From positions 59,030 to 77,103 of the forward strand of contig NAOQ01000347.1 in NCBI GenBank assembly GCA_002751075.1: a DNA stretch of 18,074 nucleotides, in the 5' to 3' direction. The position numbers were made by a program, and so were the translations under genes. The notes beneath the pieces are model-generated. The model was not told where the DNA came from. It searched no databases and saw nothing but the letters and a program-made list of their open reading frames with translations. Origin of the DNA: Ichthyophonus hoferi. Taxonomy: Eukaryota; Opisthokonta; Ichthyosporea; Ichthyophonida; Ichthyophonidae. Position 1 is the stretch's first letter; each line of letters starts with the position of its first letter. Shown here piece by piece: positions 14,801-18,074 of this stretch.

Positions 14801-17459
14801 GCTGTGTATAATAGAAGGTATAGTCACTGGAATAAATTTTACTCTGGCCTCATTGGCCAAGGCTCGTGCAATCATGGTCTTTCCTGTACCCTATAGGAGG
14901 GGGTTAAGTGATAGGAGACACGATATGAGTGGTGGGTGGTTTCCAAGGAGATAGGGAATAATGGTGACATCCATCGTCAGAAGCGTATGGATTGGATTAT
15001 TTATTAAATTACTAATAATAGGAAGGTCGCAGATCGAATATAGTATGCTATGATATGTCTCCAATCAGTGCTAATATCCAAGTCTTTCTTTCCCTCTCTC
15101 TCCAATGTAATACCACGAGCACAATATATATAAATGTGTAAGTAGGTACAAATAAACAGCATCTTACCGGGGGTCCAAACAACAGGATGCCATTGGATGG
15201 CGTAACACCCATTAGACGATACGCATCACGATTCCTATTTTAGTGTGGCGCATTTGGAGAAATATTCGTAAAGGTAAGCCAATAAGTCGCTATTGAACAT
15301 AAATGACATAGGATAGGGTGTTTATGCCACCTTACGTAGAGAAGAGAGATGTAGTAGCCAATAGACAGCTTGACAATATAATACTGCAATTGGATATTTT
15401 ATATTATAAAATTATAAAATGCTTACGTAAAGTTAGGGTATACATATATGTGGAGGATAGGTTTACATCGAGAAAACAAAGAGGACAAGGGGAGGGGGAA
15501 GGTGCAGGTGAATGGAGAGGGAGAGGGAGAGGGAGAAGGAGAAGGAGAGTGAGAGATAAAGACAGCTGTATGTAGCCTTGGAGTCACCACACCTTAACAC
15601 ATGTACCACCACCTCTTCCAGCCGTGTCTTAATATTCTCAAGGCCTCCTATATCTTGCCACGTCACACCATCCCCTTTAGTGGCCTGGGTCATTAGTATA
15701 ATTAGTATGCCATTAGTATATCATTAATATGTAAATGGTCCCAGTAGACTAGCCGCATTTAGCAGGAGGGATATATTTGGTTGGTTATATTTATAACAAT
15801 GACTTGTATTGATTGGTGTATCATGCGATCCATTTCCTCGCAATTCAACTATAATATAGAATAAGTATAGTTTTATAGATCTACAGTACAGCTCTAATCA
15901 AAAATACAGCCAATCATAAGGTATGAGAAACGGTTTCAACAAATCAGGCTCAAAACCAATCAAAAATATAAGTAGCACAAACAAACACATATACGTGGGA
16001 AATTATTTTAAATGATTAAAGTCAATTGGTTGGTTATATAATAAGGTCTATGCTGACATAATAACAATGGGTAATACAGTTACAGTTACTCATCTAATTA
16101 ATTAATTAATTAATAACTGGCATGTACTTAAATGGGGCAGAGCAAAAGAATGGCCAAGGTATGTTAGGAGGGGTGGTTACACACTATTGGTTGCTCAAGA
16201 TCTCCAGCCGCCATTCTAACTATTCCCACCGCCTTCTTTACATGATCTAGGGTGACCACCTGACCTTTAGCCAACAGATGGGCTCGACTGCATACGGCCT
16301 TGACAGCTGCTCCACTCAGGCCCTGGCATAGTTCGGCTATGAGGGGCACTGAAGTACCTGTGATTGGACGATATATGCAAGAGAGACAGAGAGGGAAAGA
16401 GAGAACAAGGAAGAGTATAACAGGGTTTGCCCCAGTGAGCCAATCAGGGTCGCTTATTAAATCACCAACACACCATATATGGTATCACAAGGTCTGATAT
16501 AACCCTTTACTACAAAAAAATAAAACTGGTGCAACCAATCAAACGTTACACAGTTAAGGTATGATTGGAATATCACACCCTATATCTACGCTATTAAGAT
16601 GCCCTTTCTATAATATAAGAATATAATATATATACTATATACTATAAATATGTACGTGTTTATATGCACCACAGGGACAATATCAATGATATCCCTTGTA
16701 TAATTTATAATTTAGAGTTAACCAATAAAATAGGCAATCATAGCCTCTTTAAACAAACACATTATCACATCTCCATTGGTATAGAGCGTTGAGAATATGG
16801 ATGATAAGAGACGTATCAGATCAGATATAGGAATCAGTTGTATAGGGTGGTGGAGTGATAAATATCATTAGTTAATTATCATTATATATGCACACTTTGA
16901 TAGGATGACACACAAGGAGTTGGTTAGGTGAGAATGTGTATTGCTAATTGTATTAATTACATTTATATTATGCCGTGATTTATGATTAGAAGGCTACACT
17001 ATATGCTGATATAAGATGTATAAAAATAGATTTCCACGACAGCGCCTTGACAACCCATTATATCATACCTTTCAGTAGTTATAAATATACCGCTATGTTT
17101 CTGTTATTTTCTGATTTGATTGTTAAATTTATGGAGTGGCATTCATATTACTGGTCTGCTTTCTTATTGTGGATTGCATACTAATCACATGACATTTTCA
17201 CATACACTCCTACTGGTTGGCAGTGGTCCAATAAATAAAAATAATTATAAAATTAATATATGTAAATATATGTATGTACATAGATATATCAAAGGGGGCA
17301 AGCAGATTATTTCACTAGGCGTTAGTTGATTGTAATGCAATAGGCTCTTTAAAAAGAATAAAATATAACTTAGAAAGACCTACCAATCAGGTTCATTCGG
17401 TAAGTAAATAGATTAAGCATGGTAAGCAGGTGATTCTCATTGGGCATTGATATGGTGAC
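11650..17459 (-). CDS. Type II AAA+ ATPase (CDC48/AFG2/PEX6 type), 3' part, ten exons seen
   Basis: Exons 17459-17384, 16357-16185, 15684-15593, 15234-15168, 14890-14798, 14293-14213, 13802-13688, 13347-13249, 12663-12494 and 11895-11650 join in phase into about 403 residues. They give the end of D1 (ISMPNENHLLTMLNLFTYRM; GLSGAAVKAVCSRAHLLA) and a whole D2: VTWQDIGGLENIKTRLEEVV, Walker A FGPPGTGKT, Walker B ILFFDE, sensor-1 region LAVTSAP, arginine fingers LLRPGR, and lid YGGADLVNLCRCAMMNAIRR. HPSVSPLQVARYTRW and an acidic tail follow. Family role: hexameric ATP-driven unfoldase. The lid and HPSVS segment resemble PEX6 (LCSDAM; TPSVS), while D1 looks more like CDC48/AFG2, so no symbol is given. 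D2 lacks the usual pore aromatic and the sensor-1 Asn. Most of D1 and the N-domain lie beyond the right edge. Confidence 0.85.
12077..12157. repeat. 21-bp tandem repeat, about three copies
   Basis: Units TTATATGGTAATAAATATACC at 12096, 12117 and 12138 (the last partial), with a degenerate copy upstream. Confidence 0.9.
12428..12491. repeat. GATA-rich 12-bp-type tandem repeat abutting a splice donor
   Basis: Repeats of AGAGATAGAAAT type on the plus strand, read as pyrimidine-rich TATC/TTTC on the transcript strand. They start two bases after the donor dinucleotide at 12493-12492. Confidence 0.85.
12494..12663 (-). CDS. AAA gene exon: D2 lid subdomain
   Basis: Starts after TTGATCTCAG in phase 1 (G plus AG gives Glu). 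Encodes EHIIRLKLDKISLDSRVDVA, then NQTEGYGGADLVNLCRCAMM and ending HPHSE. The GADLxxLCxxAMxxAxxR pattern is the lid helix that carries the sensor-2 region; the AM dipeptide is as in PEX6. Confidence 0.87.
12664..13248 (-). other. AAA gene intron with ATATG-type repeat
   Basis: 585 bases, phase 1. The transcript-proximal part is the pentamer repeat at 13139-13237; a CCAATCA motif lies at 13014. No exon seen. Confidence 0.7.
13139..13237. repeat. Degenerate (GATAT)n pentanucleotide repeat
   Basis: About 100 bases of GATAT/GGTAT/AGTAT pentamers in head-to-tail order, starting 11 bases inside the intron from the donor at 13248. Confidence 0.9.
13249..13347 (-). CDS. AAA gene exon: sensor 1 end and arginine fingers
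   Basis: Starts after GTGTAG in phase 1 and encodes AVTSAPETLDPGLLRPGRLE, then DIIYVPLPDYTAR. Both arginines of the R-P-G-R finger motif are present. The usual ATNRPD reads VTSAPE. Ends GGG|GTAGGG in phase 1. Confidence 0.88.
13348..13687 (-). other. AAA gene intron after the Walker B-distal exon
   Basis: 340 bases, phase 1, with one TGATTGG at 13523 and nothing else recognised. Confidence 0.7.
13688..13802 (-). CDS. AAA gene exon: post-Walker B helix and strand
   Basis: Encodes VQAMFGNRATSGTHMAKLVS, then QLFIELDALATCPGVVVL. Spacing from Walker B to sensor 1 is identical to the family (DELDAL...R...VxxLLxELDG...V.VLAATN). The VSQL-ELD form resembles PEX6. The acceptor is GGTGTAG preceded by a CT-repeat tract; the donor is CTAG|GTAGGT, phase 1. 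Confidence 0.87.
13803..14212 (-). other. AAA gene intron after Walker B
   Basis: 410 bases, phase 0, GTAATC to GTGTAG, including the CT tract and one TGATTGG at 14084. No exon seen. Confidence 0.7.
13811..13855. repeat. (GA)n / GAGGGA simple repeat acting as a polypyrimidine tract
   Basis: Plus-strand GA repeat immediately upstream (in transcript sense) of the acceptor at 13804-13803. On the minus strand it is (CT)n and so probably serves as the 3' splice-site pyrimidine tract. Confidence 0.85.
14213..14293 (-). CDS. AAA gene exon: Walker B, 27 residues
   Basis: Encodes VGESEKRLATLFATARQSAP and CILFFDE, phase 0 at both ends. The acidic pair DE is the last codon pair before the GTAATC donor. 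Skipping this exon would keep the frame but remove Walker B. Confidence 0.9.
14294..14797 (-). other. AAA gene intron between pore loop and Walker B exons
   Basis: 504 bases, phase 0, GTACTA to ACATATAG, AT-rich with no exon seen. The small inverted repeat GTAAC-TTGTTA-GTTAC lies near 14610. Confidence 0.7.
14798..14890 (-). CDS. AAA gene exon: Walker A and pore loop 1, 31 residues
   Basis: Begins after CTCCTATAG with GTGKTMIARALANEARVKFI, then PVTIPSIIHSE, phase 0 at both ends. Joined to the flanking exons it gives GPPGTGKT and SEVGESE. Aligned without gaps to human AFG2A (FLAIKGPELMNKYVGESE), the pore residue is Glu where an aromatic is usual. Confidence 0.9.
15168..15234 (-). CDS. AAA gene exon: strand before Walker A
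   Basis: Encodes NRDAYRLMGVTPSNGILLFG and PP, starting in phase 2 (AG plus G gives Arg) and ending CCG|GTAAGA, phase 0. The P-loop is thus split between this exon and the next. Confidence 0.9.
15235..15592 (-). other. AAA gene intron with GGGAGA repeat
   Basis: 358 bases, phase 2. It contains a plus-strand G/A-rich repeat (15478-15556) close to the donor; no exon seen. Confidence 0.7.
15478..15556. repeat. Purine-rich GGGAGA/GGAGAA repeat
   Basis: Tandem GGGAGA and GGAGAA hexamers with longer G runs (GGGG, GGGGG) on the plus strand. The transcript strand is CT-rich. G runs are too far apart for a canonical four-run G-quadruplex with short loops. Confidence 0.85.
15593..15684 (-). CDS. AAA gene exon: start of D2
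   Basis: Encodes ATKGDGVTWQDIGGLENIKT and RLEEVVVHVL, the W-x-D-I-G-G-L signature opening AAA domains of this class. The acceptor GACCCAG is chosen for phase 0 from the preceding exon; CCACTAAAG nine bases downstream is an equally in-frame alternative. Ends AAG|GTGTGG, phase 2. Confidence 0.85.
15685..16184 (-). other. AAA gene intron between D1 and D2
   Basis: 500 bases, phase 0. It has three CCAATCA/TGATTGG heptamers (15810, 15910, 15956) and a (TAAT)n run at 16095-16114. No exon seen. Confidence 0.65.
16095..16114. repeat. (TAAT)n microsatellite
   Basis: Five uninterrupted TAAT tetranucleotides in an intron of the AAA gene. Confidence 0.9.
16185..16357 (-). CDS. AAA gene exon: D1 lid and D1-D2 linker
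   Basis: Encodes GTSVPLIAELCQGLSGAAVK, then AVCSRAHLLAKGQVVTLDHV and a linker ending LEQPI. The GxSGAxxxAxCxxAxxLA pattern is the D1 lid. Two in-phase acceptors exist, CACAG before 16357 and CTTCAG nine bases later; the former gives a more typical spacing. The donor ATA|GTGTGT is modest. Confidence 0.78.
16358..17383 (-). other. AAA gene intron within D1
   Basis: 1026 bases, phase 1, the largest intron seen. It contains TGATTGG/CCAATCA at 16361, 16440, 16535 and 16562 and is otherwise AT-rich. Phase matches across it, so no missing exon is required. Confidence 0.65.
17384..17459 (-). CDS. AAA gene exon: D1 after the arginine-finger region
   Basis: Encodes VTISMPNENHLLTMLNLFTY and RMNLI after a good acceptor (CCTCTGTATCTAG); donor ATTG|GTAGGT, phase 1. 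It corresponds to the V-x-I-x-x-P-N-E...R-x-x-IL segment that follows GRFD in D1 domains. It is short, so the call rests on this match and on phase agreement with 16357. Confidence 0.72.
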
Positions 17460-18074
17460 CTAGATACAGAGGAATGTAGATGTATATTAGTATATATACG
17501 CATATGTGTATATGTATTAATGCCCATTGGAATATACCCAGCTATGGATACCAATATATATACCTTATATGCTGGAAGAAATACACGCACATACACACAT
17601 ACATACCCGTACCTACATGTGTATAGAGAAATATTATACACACAGTAATATTCAACTGTACGTTCAGCAACTAAAGTAATTATACGTGCACTTATGTAAT
17701 ATTTATAAACTGACGTCAACCATAAATATATAGGAAGTATAGTGCAGGCAGAAGGGGGTCAAGTGATTGGAAAAGAAAAAGGGATGTATTAATAATAACT
17801 GTTTTATCAAAATATAATGGGTCAATTAGATCACTAAAAGAATAATTAAATTTGTTAATATGGTATGTTAGTGGATCATATACACAGAATAACTTGTGGA
17901 CAATGAAAACAACAAATAATAAATACATGTATGTGCAAATATACAAGGTAAAATGTAGTATATAGTTCATGTAATTGAAAACGTTTAACATAAATTAGTG
18001 AAAGATATCTTGGATGTGTATGATACAGATAATAACGTGTATAAAACATATATATGTACATAATCATATAAAAC
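17460..18074. other. Right end of window, probably AAA gene intron
   Basis: No further D1 exon (Walker A, Walker B or GRFD) could be recognised in these 615 bases, so the upstream exons are expected beyond the edge. A TGACGTCA palindrome lies at 17711-17718 and TGATTGG at 17764. Confidence 0.5.

Noticed and set aside
15478-15556. G-quadruplex in the GGGAGA repeat
   Set aside because: Only three close GGG runs occur together; the longer G runs are more than 20 bases away, so a canonical quadruplex is not supported.
16300-16497. Plus-strand open frame over the D1 lid exon
   Set aside because: Shadow of the AAA exon at 16357-16185, which has clear family sequence.
1-18074. tRNA, rRNA, CRISPR, transposon or virus-like element
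   Set aside because: No B-box-bearing cloverleaf, no direct repeat and spacer array, no reverse transcriptase, integrase, transposase or capsid sequence, and no long terminal repeats were recognised on either strand.

Overview
This window looks like nuclear DNA from an AT-rich animal genome (about one third G+C by eye), probably an early-branching lineage such as a sponge or placozoan. Genes are split into short exons by GT-AG introns of 129 bp to about 1 kb. One gene is a GABA-B-like class C receptor of metazoan type, with a coiled-coil tail. Species cannot be fixed from the sequence. No rRNA, tRNA, CRISPR or virus-like element was recognised.

Layout. (1) 1-1978, plus strand: a small leucine-rich-repeat (LRR) protein gene with two solid exons and one candidate 5' exon at 99-169. 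A putative intron carries an 18-bp minisatellite. (2) 1979-2976: convergent intergenic DNA with an AT microsatellite, a purine tract and the receptor's poly(A) signals. (3) 9370-2977, minus strand: a complete eight-exon GABA-B-like receptor. All exons join in phase into about 946 residues: signal peptide, Ser/Thr-rich stem, Venus-flytrap domain, six-cysteine linker, seven helices, coiled-coil tail. A 192-bp tandem duplication near its 5' end has made an extra 21-residue exon. (4) 9371-11649: about 2.3 kb without a recognised gene. (5) 17459-11650, minus strand: the 3' part of a gene for a two-domain AAA+ ATPase of the CDC48/AFG2/PEX6 type. It holds the end of D1, all of D2 and the C-terminus in ten exons; the 5' part lies beyond the right edge.

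The three genes have no evident shared pathway; this is ordinary eukaryotic gene packing. Points most worth a second look are the exon born by tandem duplication in the receptor, the receptor's short cysteine-rich linker, the odd pore-loop and sensor-1 residues in the AAA D2 domain, and a strong excess of the CCAATCA/TGATTGG heptamer in the AAA and LRR loci with none in the receptor locus. Exon edges come from splice-site consensus, reading phase and family alignment by eye, not from transcripts.
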